Positions 1 to 7,585 are shown, counted from the first letter of the stretch. The stretch: DNA of 13,500 nt from Gammaproteobacteria bacterium (GCA_003485715.1 DNIF01000200.1:1-13500), one strand, 5' to 3'. Notes: generated by a model not told the origin, from the sequence alone. Made by a program: numbers and translations.

Positions 1-1035
1 GCCCAGGGCGCATGGCTGCTGGCCCTGGCCGGGAGGGAAGCCCGTGTACCACGGCAGATCGACCTTCCCGCCGCGCTGCGGCGTCTGCCCCTTGCGTCCC
101 TGCGCGTGCCGGCCCCCTCCGATCGCCTGGAGGGCATGGGCCTGCGCGAATTCGGCCAGCTTCTGCGTCTGCCACGTCATGGGCTGACCGAGCGCTTCGG
201 CCCGGCCCTGCTCGACTGGATGGATCGTGCCCTTGGCCGTTACCCGGAGGTTCTCGCCCTGCACACACCGGCTGAGCATTACCGGCAGCGGCTGGAGTTC
301 CTCGAAGAGCTGCACGCCCTGCCACGCCTGCTTGCCCTGGCTGCACGACAGATCACCGGCCTGTGTGGCTGGCTCGCGGCGCGTGGGCTTGGCCTGCTCA
401 CGGTGCAGTGGCGGTTGCTGCATGCGGGAGAGGCCGATACACGGCTGCTGCTCGGCCTGCTCGAGCCCTCGCGCGACCCCGGACATATCACCGCACTGTT
501 GCATGAACGTTGGCGCAGCCTGACCCTGCCGGGGCCGGTGCGTGCACTGGAGATCGAACTCCGGCAGTCACGCCCGCTCACCGGGCGGTCGCAGACCCTC
601 TTCCACACAGCGTCGGGTGGTACGAGTGCGGGCGCGGCGGCGCACTGTCATGGCGGGCTGGTGGAACTGTTGCGTGCGCGCTTGGGTGCAGATGCCGTGC
701 GCGGGCTCGCCTTCACCGGTGAGCAGCGACCGGAGCGGGCCTGGCAGATGGTCGAGCCCGGGCGTGCAGAGATCCCTGCCACGGATCCGGTTTGCCCGCG
801 CCCGCTGTGGCTGCTGCCCGAGCCGCTGCCGCTGGAAGTCCAGGGCGGCCTGCCCTGGTTTGCTGGTGCACTGGCTCCGCTTGGTGGTGGTGAGCGTATC
901 GAGGGCGGCTGGTGGGAGGGTGCGCAGATCGCCCGCGACTACCACCTTGCCACACGGGCCGATGGCCTGCGCGGCTGGATCTTCCGCGACCTGCGTGCGT
1001 ACGAGCGCTGGTATCTGCATGGCATCTTCGTCTGA
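1..1035 (+). CDS. imuB: ImuB, Y-family polymerase-like mutasome protein (C-terminal part, 5'-truncated by window)
   Basis: The reading frame is open from base 1 to a TGA at 1033-1035, giving 344 visible residues. The N-terminal part lies outside the window. The fragment begins with a helix-hairpin-helix-like stretch (PSDRLEGMGLREFGQLLRLP) followed by RFGPALLDWMDRALGR, as in the thumb region of Y-family polymerases. It then has a little-finger-like domain and ends with the tail typical of ImuB: RPLWLLPEPLPLE, then GGERIEGGWWEG, RDYHLATRADGLRGWIFRDL and WYLHGIF. ImuB is a non-catalytic polymerase homologue that binds the beta clamp and bridges ImuA and DnaE2 during SOS translesion synthesis; this is family knowledge. 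A degenerate clamp-motif-like SQTLF occurs near two thirds of the visible part, but I would not rely on it. The next gene is not dnaE2, which is unusual (see findings). I am confident of the family from the C-terminal signature. Confidence 0.9.
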   Translation, partial: AQGAWLLALAGREARVPRQIDLPAALRRLPLASLRVPAPSDRLEGMGLREFGQLLRLPRHGLTERFGPALLDWMDRALGRYPEVLALHTPAEHYRQRLEFLEELHALPRLLALAARQITGLCGWLAARGLGLLTVQWRLLHAGEADTRLLLGLLEPSRDPGHITALLHERWRSLTLPGPVRALEIELRQSRPLTGRSQTLFHTASGGTSAGAAAHCHGGLVELLRARLGADAVRGLAFTGEQRPERAWQMVEPGRAEIPATDPVCPRPLWLLPEPLPLEVQGGLPWFAGALAPLGGGERIEGGWWEGAQIARDYHLATRADGLRGWIFRDLRAYERWYLHGIFV

Positions 1036-1049
1036 CGGGGCATCAGACG
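1029..1049 (+). terminator. Hairpin overlapping the imuB stop codon, possible terminator
   Basis: CGTCTGA at 1029-1035 pairs perfectly with TCAGACG at 1043-1049 across a 7-nt loop. The left arm includes the imuB stop codon. No T-tract follows, so it is not a classical intrinsic terminator. It could attenuate read-through from imuB into the ATPase gene, or be chance in GC-rich DNA. Confidence 0.3.
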
Positions 1050-1151
1050 CGGGAGACGGCCTACCCTGTCTCGGGCGCGTACTTCCGGGCACGATAGCGG
1101 CCACACAGCCAGCGCTTCGCCGCAACCCCGCGGCCACTTTGGCGCGCATCG

Positions 1152-1171
1152 GCACCGGATCCGGCCGGTGC
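1152..1171 (+). promoter_or_regulatory. Hairpin just upstream of the ATPase gene ribosome binding site
   Basis: GCACCGG at 1152-1158 pairs with CCGGTGC at 1165-1171 around a 6-nt loop. An overlapping perfect palindrome, CCGGATCCGG (1155-1164), offers an alternative fold. The structure ends 6 nt before the GGGAG ribosome binding site (1178-1182) of the ATPase gene. It could affect translation initiation or be a protein-binding site; no direct evidence separates these from chance. Confidence 0.3.
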
Positions 1172-1191
1172 AGCACCGGGAGATCGACCTC

Positions 1192-2673
1192 ATGAGCGAA
1201 GCTGCCCCGTTGTTCCTCGGAGTGAATCCCGCAGGCGAGGTAGTCCAGCAACTGCCACGCCAGGGTAACCGACACGGCCTCATCGCCGGCGCGACCGGTA
1301 CCGGCAAGACCATCACCCTGCAAGTGCTGGCAGAGGGGTTCTCGGCCCTCGGCGTGCCGGTCCTGGCCGCCGACATCAAGGGGGACCTCTGCGGCATCGG
1401 GGCTGTAGCCAGACCGCATCCGAAGATCGATGAGCGTCTCGCACGGATGCCGGGCCTCGCTTATACGCCTCGTGCCGTGCCGCTGGCACTCTGGGACCTC
1501 TACGGCGAGACCGGCATCCCGATACGTGCCACCGTATCGGAGCTGGGGCCGCTCTTGCTCACGCATCTCCTGGAGCTGAACGACACCCAGTCCGGCGTGC
1601 TCTATGCCGCCTTCAAGGTGGCCGACGATCAGGGCCTGCTGCTGCTCGATCTGGAGGATCTGCGCAGTCTCCTGAGCTTCGTCGCGGACAATGCCAAGTC
1701 GCTGCGGGACTACGGCCACATCACGGGCGCGAGTGTGGCCGCGATCCAGCGCGGGCTGCTGGTGCTGGCGGAGCAGGGCGGAGATCGCTTCTTTGGTGAG
1801 CCGGCGCTCGCGCTCGATGATCTCCTGCACCGGGATGCCGCCGGATTCGGTGTGGTCAACCTGCTCGATGCCACCCGACTCATCAACCAGTCGCCGCGCC
1901 TGTATGCCTGCTTCCTGCTGTGGCTCATGGCCGAGCTCTTCGAGCAGCTTCCGGAGGTGGGTGATCCGGAGGTACCGAGGCTCGTCATCTTCTTCGACGA
2001 GGCCCATCTGCTGTTCAGTCAGGCCTCGAAGACACTCATCGAACGCATCGAACAGGTGGTACGCCTGATCCGCTCCAAGGGCGTGGGTGTCTACTTCGTC
2101 ACGCAGGATCCCTCCGATGTGCCCGATGCGGTGCTCGGTCAGCTCGGACTGCGGGTGCAGCACGCGCTACGGGCCTTCACACCCCGGGATCGCCGCACCA
2201 TCCTCGCGACGGCCGACAACTTCCGGCCGAATCCCGACTTCAGTACCGCCGAGGTGCTCACGACACTCGCGACCGGCGAGGCCCTGATCTCGAGCCTGGA
2301 TGCGAAGGGCAGCCCCTGCCCCGTAGAGCGCACCCTCATCCGGCCACCGTCCTCGCGCATCGGCCCGCTCACGGCCGCCGAGCGCGAGGCCGTGCTCGGC
2401 GCCTCCCCGATGGTGCGGCGCTACCGCGACACCATCGATCGGGATTCCGCGCACGAGGAGCTCAGGCGCCGTGCCGATGCGCTCATGGTCAGCGAGTCGG
2501 AGGCCGACGCAGCACCGGCGGGTGAGCAGGCCACGGCCCGTTCGGGCAGCGGCAATCAGCGACAGACACTGCTGGAGGCCATGACGAAGAGCTTCGCGCG
2601 TTCGGTGGGCAGCGCGCTGGGCCGGAAGATCCTGCGCGGCGTCATGGGCGCGCTGCTCGGTGGCCGGCGCTGA
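1192..2673 (+). CDS. HerA-like P-loop ATPase of the YjgR/DUF853 family
   Basis: This is a 493-residue protein. ATG 1192 was chosen because GGGAG at 1178-1182 lies 9 nt upstream; an in-frame GTG at 1168 would add eight residues and lacks a good site. Walker A is GATGTGKT (residues 33-40, K39) and is followed by VLAADIKGDLCGI. Walker B is LVIFFDEAHLLF, with D269 and E270. The downstream stretch SKGVGVYFVTQDPSDVPDAVLGQLGLRVQHALRAFTPRD is characteristic of the family. Its length is close to the roughly 500 residues of E. coli YjgR. The C-terminal 60 residues are low-complexity, then basic and glycine-rich (GRKILRGVMGALLGGRR). HerA/FtsK-fold ATPases form hexameric motors on DNA, but the role of this branch is not settled. 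The gene follows imuB on the same strand after 156 nt. Family assignment is strong; a DNA-repair role would be inference from position only. Confidence 0.92.
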   Translation: MSEAAPLFLGVNPAGEVVQQLPRQGNRHGLIAGATGTGKTITLQVLAEGFSALGVPVLAADIKGDLCGIGAVARPHPKIDERLARMPGLAYTPRAVPLALWDLYGETGIPIRATVSELGPLLLTHLLELNDTQSGVLYAAFKVADDQGLLLLDLEDLRSLLSFVADNAKSLRDYGHITGASVAAIQRGLLVLAEQGGDRFFGEPALALDDLLHRDAAGFGVVNLLDATRLINQSPRLYACFLLWLMAELFEQLPEVGDPEVPRLVIFFDEAHLLFSQASKTLIERIEQVVRLIRSKGVGVYFVTQDPSDVPDAVLGQLGLRVQHALRAFTPRDRRTILATADNFRPNPDFSTAEVLTTLATGEALISSLDAKGSPCPVERTLIRPPSSRIGPLTAAEREAVLGASPMVRRYRDTIDRDSAHEELRRRADALMVSESEADAAPAGEQATARSGSGNQRQTLLEAMTKSFARSVGSALGRKILRGVMGALLGGRR

Positions 2674-2677
2674 AGTT

Positions 2678-2717
2678 GGTCACTGTTGCGAACCGAACCC
2701 TTCGCTGCGTGGTGATC
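2678..2717. terminator. Possible shared terminator between convergent genes
   Basis: The 42-nt space between the stop codons of the converging ATPase and glycosyltransferase genes can fold on either strand. GGTCAC (2678-2683) pairs with GTGATC (2712-2717) through five Watson-Crick pairs and one G-U pair, enclosing an inner stem GCGAA (2688-2692)/TTCGC (2701-2705). There is no T-tract. A bidirectional transcription stop here would make sense, but the structure is weak. Confidence 0.3.
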
Positions 2718-3651
2718 AGCCCTGACGCGCACGTTCACCGCGCGCCTGCCAGCGACCACGCAGGATGCCGAGCGCGTAGGTGAAGTTCATGCCGATGCGC
2801 AGCGCATCCGGGCGGGCAAACAGCCAGGCCATGAGACTGCGCCAGCCCTGGACCAAGGCCTGACGCAGCAGGAAGGGCGGGATGCCGAAGGCATGGGCGT
2901 CGTATTCGTCCATGGCATGACGGCCGCGGCGGGTGCCTGCGATGTGATGGATGCGAAGGAAATAACTGCGACGGAGGCGATCCTCCGGCACGTGGTGACG
3001 AACGCTCATATCCGGCCGGTAGCGGATGCGTAGCCCGCGGTCGAGCAGGGTCTCGAACATGCGCACGTCCTCGCCGCCTCCCAGCGTATGCCCCACCCGG
3101 TTGTAACGCAGATCGAAGCGCAGCGAGGGATCGTTTCGGAAGATCGCCATGCGATAGCCGATATTCGCGGTCCACATGGGCTGGGCGTGGTCCGTGACCC
3201 AGAAGGGCGCATCGCCATAATCGGTCTCGGCCATGAAGGGCAGGAGGTCATCCGTGAGCCAGGCGGGTCTCTGGCCCTCGGCAAAGGCCACGCGCACCCT
3301 GCCGCCCACGCAGTCGGCACCTTCGCGAGTCAGTGCATCGAAGGCCGCCGCGATGAGGCCGGGCTCGGGCAGTTCGTCGTCGTCGATGAACAGCAGATAG
3401 TCGGAGCCCATGGACGCCTCGAGCGCAGCGTTCCGCGCGTGTGCGATCCCCTGGCGGGTCTCGCGTACGTGGCGCAGGGGAACGCCGGGCAGGGTGGCCA
3501 GCCCGGCGAGTACTACGGGGGTGTCGTCCGTGCTGTTGTTGTCGACGACCAGGATCTCCCACGGCACCGGACTGGCCTGTGCCCGCAGCGCCGCGATGAG
3601 CGGGGGCAGGCGAGGGGCGCGGTTGTAGCTGCAGATCGCGTAGGTGAGCAT
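2716..3651 (-). CDS. Family 2 glycosyltransferase (GT-A fold)
   Basis: The product is a 311-residue, probably cytoplasmic, sugar transferase using a nucleotide-sugar donor. ATG 3651 is used; a TTG lies one codon upstream. It has the GT2 order of motifs: N-terminal YAICSYNR (residues 4-11), VVDNNSTDDTP (from residue 35), and the metal-binding FIDDDE (D90-D91-D92). A later GGGED (191-195) supplies the usual acidic ED pair near the catalytic base. The C-terminal part is arginine-rich (RIHHIAGTRRGRH) and ends in a moderately hydrophobic stretch that may sit on the membrane. It starts 12 nt after the stop of the preceding glycosyltransferase and has only a weak ribosome binding site, which fits translational coupling. 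Its probable role is adding a sugar in surface polysaccharide or lipid-linked oligosaccharide assembly. Donor and acceptor cannot be read from sequence. Confidence 0.9.
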   Translation of the reverse strand: MLTYAICSYNRAPRLPPLIAALRAQASPVPWEILVVDNNSTDDTPVVLAGLATLPGVPLRHVRETRQGIAHARNAALEASMGSDYLLFIDDDELPEPGLIAAAFDALTREGADCVGGRVRVAFAEGQRPAWLTDDLLPFMAETDYGDAPFWVTDHAQPMWTANIGYRMAIFRNDPSLRFDLRYNRVGHTLGGGEDVRMFETLLDRGLRIRYRPDMSVRHHVPEDRLRRSYFLRIHHIAGTRRGRHAMDEYDAHAFGIPPFLLRQALVQGWRSLMAWLFARPDALRIGMNFTYALGILRGRWQARGERARQG

Positions 3652-3663
3652 CAAGAGTCGGGC

Positions 3664-4629
3664 TCAGGGCCTGGAGCCGGTGCCTTGGTCCAGATACTTC
3701 AACCACGCCCCGGGCAGGCAGGCAAGCAGTGCATAGCGGAGGTCCTGCCAATGCAGGGCACCGCGCTCGAGCAGCACACGGAACAGGGGACGCGCGATGC
3801 GCAACCGGCGTGCCCAGTAGTGCACGTAGGCCTGGTCGCGGATGCGTCCGAGCGTGAGTTCACGGATACGGGTCGCACCGATGCGATGGGTGAACTCCGG
3901 CTGCGCGGCAAGGTACTGCTCCTGCACGCGCAGATGACCCAGAATCATGTCCAGCGACTGCCCGGTGAGCTGCCCATGACCGTGGTGGCGGTAGAAGGCC
4001 ATCACCTCCGGGACCCGGACCACGCGCAGCGCGCGCGCGATCCTGAGCCAGAGATCGAAGTCCTCGCAGGTACGCAGGGTCACGTCGAAGCCGCCGGCCT
4101 CCGTGATCTTCTGGCGCGCCACGATGAGCGCGTGGATAGGCCAGGGGCAGGAGCGGAAACACACGAGTTCGAGGTCGGCCGCACTGTGATCCGGCGGCAG
4201 CCACGGCTCGCCCGGACCGCCAGTCAGGCCGACGTTCTGCCAGCCACAGTAGGCGAGTTGTGCGCGCGCATTGGTGGCGGCCTGGAGCAGTCTGGCGAGG
4301 CAGTCCCGATCCCACCAGTCGTCGGCGTCGAGGAAGGCGAGCCAGGGGCCCCGGGCCGCCTCTATCCCGCGGTTGCGGGCTGGGCTCGGGCCGGCGTTGT
4401 CCTGTCTGAGTACACGCAGGCGCGTATCCGCGCGGGCGAGTTCGGCGAGGATGCGGGGAGATTCGTCGGTCGAGCCATCGTCCACCACCAGCAGCTCGAG
4501 CTCCTGCAGGGACTGGCCCAGCACGCTCATGACGGCCTCGCGCAGAAAGCTGGCTGCGTTGTAGCAGGGCATGACCACGCTGATCTGCGGGAGTGGGTCA
4601 CTCGTGGATGTCGTGGGTGTGATGCTCAT
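3664..4629 (-). CDS. Family 2 glycosyltransferase (GT-A fold)
   Basis: This 321-residue protein starts at ATG 4629 (MSITPTT). A longer frame back to 4794 would overlap the flippase gene by 125 bp and add a proline/arginine-rich stretch with no GT2 character, so it is rejected. Motifs in order are SVVMPCYN (17-24), VVDDGSTDESP (from 48), QDNAGPSPARNRGIEAARGPWLAFLDADDWW with the DADD metal site at 101-104, and CEDFDLW (188-194) carrying the ED pair. This is a canonical GT2 glycosyltransferase of the kind found in O-antigen, capsule and exopolysaccharide loci. It lies 40 nt downstream of the flippase and 12 nt upstream of the second glycosyltransferase, so the three probably form one operon. The sugar specificity is unknown. 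Confidence 0.92.
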   Translation of the reverse strand: MSITPTTSTSDPLPQISVVMPCYNAASFLREAVMSVLGQSLQELELLVVDDGSTDESPRILAELARADTRLRVLRQDNAGPSPARNRGIEAARGPWLAFLDADDWWDRDCLARLLQAATNARAQLAYCGWQNVGLTGGPGEPWLPPDHSAADLELVCFRSCPWPIHALIVARQKITEAGGFDVTLRTCEDFDLWLRIARALRVVRVPEVMAFYRHHGHGQLTGQSLDMILGHLRVQEQYLAAQPEFTHRIGATRIRELTLGRIRDQAYVHYWARRLRIARPLFRVLLERGALHWQDLRYALLACLPGAWLKYLDQGTGSRP

Positions 4630-4669
4630 GGTGGATGCGAGTCTGAGGGCGATGATTGGCCGAGAGCCA

Positions 4670-6139
4670 TCAGGACACCGTCCCCTGCCACGGCAGGCGC
4701 CGCCGCCAGCGTGCCGCTTCGTCGGCAACGGCAGGGGCCGGAAAAAGGATGAAAACCACGGCGTAGGCGATGCTGGACGGAACGGCCACCGCAAGGCAAT
4801 ACAACGCCGGCCAGTCGGTGGCCAGTATTGCGGGCAGACCGTAGACCAGGGACAGGGCGACCAGACCGAGGGCGGCGACCGGTCGGCTCAGCGCGATGGC
4901 CGGGGCGAGCAGCGCGGTGTAGTTGAGACCCAAGACGCGCAGTGCCAGACCCAGCATCCCCCCGGTGAACAGCACGCAGCCGGGCAGGATCCCGGCAGCC
5001 ACTCCGAGAACGCCGTGCCCGGAGAGCAGCCAGGCGCCCGTCAGGCAGAGACCGAGTGCAATCAGTTGCATGCCCAGTTCCTGCCCAAGTCGATTGAAGG
5101 CCGCCGACACCGCCCCTGCCGTGTTCTCGAGCACCAACAGGGGACCGAGCAAGGCGAGGATGGAGAGAACGCGCCCGGCATCGCGCCAGGCGTCGCCGTA
5201 GAGCACGGTGATGAGCGGCTCTCCGAGCAGGATCAGCAGCACGTAGACGGGCAGTGTGTAGAGCAGGATCAGTGTGACGGCGCGCAGGTAGAGCGTCTGG
5301 CAGCGTCCGAGGTCGTCGCGTGCGGCCGCCAGGCCACGGAAGAGCGGCTGATATACCGATCCGCTCACGATTTCCGTGGGCAACTTCGAGAGACTATCCG
5401 CCTTGTTGTAGAGACCGACGCCCGCCGGTCCGAGGCGTGCGCTGACCAACAGATTGATGGCCTCCGTGCGCAGATAGACGGCGATGTCATTGGCCGTGAA
5501 CTTGACGCCGTAGCCGACCAGACGGCGGGCCATGCCCCAATCGAGTTGCAGACCCGGTCGCCAGCCGGAGAAACGCATCAAGGCGAGGATGTGGATGACA
5601 GTGCCGGCCTGACCGCCGAAGACCAAGGCCCAGACGCCGAAGCCGTACCAGGCGAGGAGCAGACTGACGGTGCTGGCCACGATCAGGTTGAGGAAGTCCA
5701 GTTTGGCCATGAGCGCGAAGCGCATGTGTCGGCGCAGGTGGACGGTCGGGATGGCCAGGAAGGGGCGGAACAGGAAGGACAGGGCGGAGACGCGCACGAG
5801 CGCCTCATAGAGGGGCACGTCGAAGCGGTGGGCGATGAGCGGTGCGGCGAGGAAAAAGCCGAAATACAGGGTGAGGCAACTGCTGAGGTAGAGGGTGAAG
5901 ACCGTGTCGAACTCGCGGCGGCCAGCCTCGCGTGCCTGCACCAGCGCCTCGCCCATGCCAGCGCCGACGAAGAATCCGGCGAGGCCAGTGAAGACCTGGA
6001 TGGTCACCAGCAGCCCGAAGTCTGCGGGTGCGAGGAGCCTGGCAAGGACGAGCCCCACCATGAACTGCACCGTGCGGCCGGCCATGCTGCCACCCAGCAA
6101 CCAGGTGGCACCCTGACGGATGCTGCCCTCAGCGGTCAT
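4670..6139 (-). CDS. Polysaccharide flippase, MOP superfamily (Wzx/Polysacc_synt type)
   Basis: The product is a 489-residue, very hydrophobic inner-membrane protein with roughly a dozen or more membrane segments spread over the whole length. The N-terminal signature (GATWLLGGSMAGRTVQFMVGLVLARLLAPADFGLL, residues 10-44) is typical of the PST/Wzx branch of the MOP exporters, which move undecaprenyl-linked oligosaccharide across the inner membrane. Further family features are LYNKADSLSKLPTEIVSGSVYQPLF and the alternating hydrophobic segments to the C-terminal RRRLPWQG. ATG 6139 is the only plausible start and has no strong ribosome binding site. It is the first gene of a minus-strand unit with two glycosyltransferases. 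No polymerase (Wzy), chain-length regulator or ligase is visible here, so the full pathway must lie partly elsewhere. The family is clear; the exact glycan is not. Confidence 0.9.
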   Translation of the reverse strand: MTAEGSIRQGATWLLGGSMAGRTVQFMVGLVLARLLAPADFGLLVTIQVFTGLAGFFVGAGMGEALVQAREAGRREFDTVFTLYLSSCLTLYFGFFLAAPLIAHRFDVPLYEALVRVSALSFLFRPFLAIPTVHLRRHMRFALMAKLDFLNLIVASTVSLLLAWYGFGVWALVFGGQAGTVIHILALMRFSGWRPGLQLDWGMARRLVGYGVKFTANDIAVYLRTEAINLLVSARLGPAGVGLYNKADSLSKLPTEIVSGSVYQPLFRGLAAARDDLGRCQTLYLRAVTLILLYTLPVYVLLILLGEPLITVLYGDAWRDAGRVLSILALLGPLLVLENTAGAVSAAFNRLGQELGMQLIALGLCLTGAWLLSGHGVLGVAAGILPGCVLFTGGMLGLALRVLGLNYTALLAPAIALSRPVAALGLVALSLVYGLPAILATDWPALYCLAVAVPSSIAYAVVFILFPAPAVADEAARWRRRLPWQGTVS

Positions 6140-6508
6140 GGTGCGAGCAACGGCTGCCGGCCGTCAGGAGTGGGATGGTCGAGGGCCATCGGATGACGGA
6201 AAGGGGATCCTGGCAACTGGGATGTGCGCGGCTCGCGCAGAGCCGTCAGACCGGGGCGCAGCATACCCGACCCGGTTGCGGGTCGGTCTGCGGCATTGTC
6301 CGGGTAGCGGCCGCAGAGTGCGCTTCGTGAGGGGGGCGCTCAATATTTCCGCTCACTGTCCGATCACGCTCCGGCACTCCAGCGCCCAGCCGGTTTGCCC
6401 TCCGGGTTGCACCGGCTTGGCACGGGTGCTGTCGTATGCAGCCCGAGTGGCCCGCTACCGGGTGCGAAGTTTGAGGATCGGGGACTACAGCCGGCAGGAG
6501 GTATGTGC
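6140..6508. other. Divergent intergenic region, 369 nt, with two hairpins
   Basis: This spacer separates the flippase operon (leftward) from the fucosyltransferase-like gene (rightward) and should hold both promoters. I see no convincing -35/-10 pair in either direction; the only AT-rich spot is near 6341-6350 (CAATATTTCC). It contains a perfect 8-bp hairpin at 6267-6286 (CCGACCCG, loop GTTG, CGGGTCGG). A second 7-bp inverted repeat is AGCCGGT at 6388-6394 with ACCGGCT at 6411-6417. An alternative pairing, CAGACC (6247-6252) with GGTCTG (6285-6290), would compete with the first hairpin. No protein-coding signal is apparent; small frames across it look like GC-rich noise. Confidence 0.6.
6496..6501 (+). 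promoter_or_regulatory. Strong Shine-Dalgarno AGGAGG that decides the start of the next gene
   Basis: AGGAGG at 6496-6501 is a perfect match to the anti-Shine-Dalgarno core. It lies 1 nt before an in-frame ATG (6503), too close to use, and 7 nt before GTG 6509, which is ideal. It therefore points to GTG 6509 as the start. Confidence 0.7.
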
Positions 6509-7498
6509 GTGATCGGATGGCGGCAGCGGTACTGGCAGACGAGGGAACGGGCGACGGCGGCCATGCTGAGGGTACGGAGCCGGCTGCGGCCCCTGACCAT
6601 CCCTCTGATGCAGCGACGCAATGGCGGCGTCTACGCCATAGACCTCTGCGCCCGTGTGGGCTTCTTCGCGCAGATGAATTGGCTCCTGTACATCCTGCGC
6701 CATTGCGAGCAACGGGGCCTGGTCCCGCGTGTACGCTTCAGCAGCCCCTGGTATGTGGATCCAGCGCGGGATCCGAACTGGCTCGCCTGCCATTTCGCCG
6801 CCCGGGATTCTGCGCTCTGGCTCGACGCACCGGTGGGCCCGGTTCCGGTGCATGTCAGTCAGGTCGGGGAACTGGACGAACTCGGCTTGTCACGGCGAGC
6901 CTCTCTGGGCCTCAGTCTGGAAGAGGCCCATGGCTTGCTCGATCGCCATCTGTCGCCGCTGCCGGAGGTCGAGGCGCTGGTCGATGACTATGTATCGCGC
7001 TCCTTCCATCCGGGTGGCACCCTGGGCGTGCACTACCGCGCCACCGACAAGGGCTCCGAGGCGCGAGTGCTGTCCACGGCCGAGATGCTGCTCGCCGTCC
7101 GCGAGCACCTGGATCGCCATCCGCACTATCGCTGCCTCTATCTCGCAAGCGACGACGCGCGTTTCGTGGAGCGCGCACTCCGGGAACTCGACGGCATCAC
7201 CATCGTGGTGCGTGAGGATGAGCTGCGTTCGCGCGACGGGCGGGCCGTACACACGCGTGCCGATGGCGAAGAAAACCTCCGCAAGGGGAGGGAGGCCCTC
7301 GTGAATTGTCTGCTGCTCGCCCGCTGCGATGGGCTCCTGCGCACCGCATCCTTTCTGTCGGGATGGGCGAGCGTCTTCAATCCCGCACTTCCCGTCAGGC
7401 TGCTCAATCCGCCCTACGCCCATGCGAGCTGGTTTCCCGACCGGGTGATCGCCGAGCGTCAGTGCGAGGGTGGCGTAGCGTCGACTGAGCGACGGTGA
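6509..7498 (+). CDS. Fucosyltransferase-like glycosyltransferase (NodZ/FUT8/O-FUT-type fold)
   Basis: The protein has 329 residues from GTG 6509, which sits 7 nt after AGGAGG; frame-internal ATGs at 6503 and 6563 are the alternatives. The N-terminal third has YAIDLCARVGFFAQMNWLLYILRHCEQRG (42-70), resembling the glycine/glutamine loop with a following helix in O-fucosyltransferase-type enzymes. The centre has GVHYRATDKGSEA (from 173), matching the GVHxRxTDK donor-site motif of the alpha-1,6-fucosyltransferase group. It is followed by YLASDD, like the xxATDD motif, and a C-terminal DGLLRTASFLSGWASVFNP resembling the family's last conserved motif. These enzymes usually transfer fucose from GDP-fucose; the sugar used here is inferred only. 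It is divergent from the flippase operon and convergent with an unknown gene. The fold call is moderately firm and the activity uncertain. Confidence 0.8.
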   Translation: MIGWRQRYWQTRERATAAMLRVRSRLRPLTIPLMQRRNGGVYAIDLCARVGFFAQMNWLLYILRHCEQRGLVPRVRFSSPWYVDPARDPNWLACHFAARDSALWLDAPVGPVPVHVSQVGELDELGLSRRASLGLSLEEAHGLLDRHLSPLPEVEALVDDYVSRSFHPGGTLGVHYRATDKGSEARVLSTAEMLLAVREHLDRHPHYRCLYLASDDARFVERALRELDGITIVVREDELRSRDGRAVHTRADGEENLRKGREALVNCLLLARCDGLLRTASFLSGWASVFNPALPVRLLNPPYAHASWFPDRVIAERQCEGGVASTERR

Positions 7499-7510
7499 GT
7501 GGAGGGACTG

Positions 7511-7555
7511 GATCCCCGCCTGCGCGGGGATGACGGTGGTGCGGCGGGGATGACG
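7511..7555. repeat. REP-like palindromic repeat with partial second copy
   Basis: ATCCCCGC (7512-7519) and GCGGGGAT (7524-7531) form a perfect 8-bp stem with loop CTGC, followed by GACG. The 12-mer GCGGGGATGACG at 7524-7535 recurs exactly at 7544-7555. The sequence matches the type GGATCCCCGCcTGCGCGGGGATGACG that recurs between genes in many beta- and gammaproteobacterial genomes. It sits between convergent stop codons, as such elements often do, and may help stop transcription from both sides or protect mRNA ends. No other copy was seen in this window. Confidence 0.65.
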
Positions 7556-7585
7556 CAGGGCGTGGCGGTCACCACGCGGTGCGGG

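Noticed and set aside
568..2163. 531-codon open frame on the minus strand across the imuB end and the ATPase gene
   Set aside because: It is antisense to two proteins with clear motifs, and its translation shows no family motif; long shadow frames are expected in GC-rich coding DNA.
3088..4752. 554-codon + strand frame across both glycosyltransferase genes
   Set aside because: It is antisense to two GT2 genes with intact motifs. Its composition (G, R, E, Q and H rich) looks like a reverse-frame artefact.
4630..4794. Longer N-terminus for the GT2 gene, starting at 4794
   Set aside because: It would overlap the flippase coding region by 125 bp and adds proline/arginine-rich sequence foreign to the family.
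4571..6196. 541-codon + strand frame across the flippase gene
   Set aside because: It is antisense to a clear membrane protein. The E/Q/D/G-rich translation is the mirror of hydrophobic codons.
6503..6505. ATG 6503 as start of the fucosyltransferase-like gene
   Set aside because: It is only 1 nt from AGGAGG, too close for initiation; GTG 6509 has ideal spacing.
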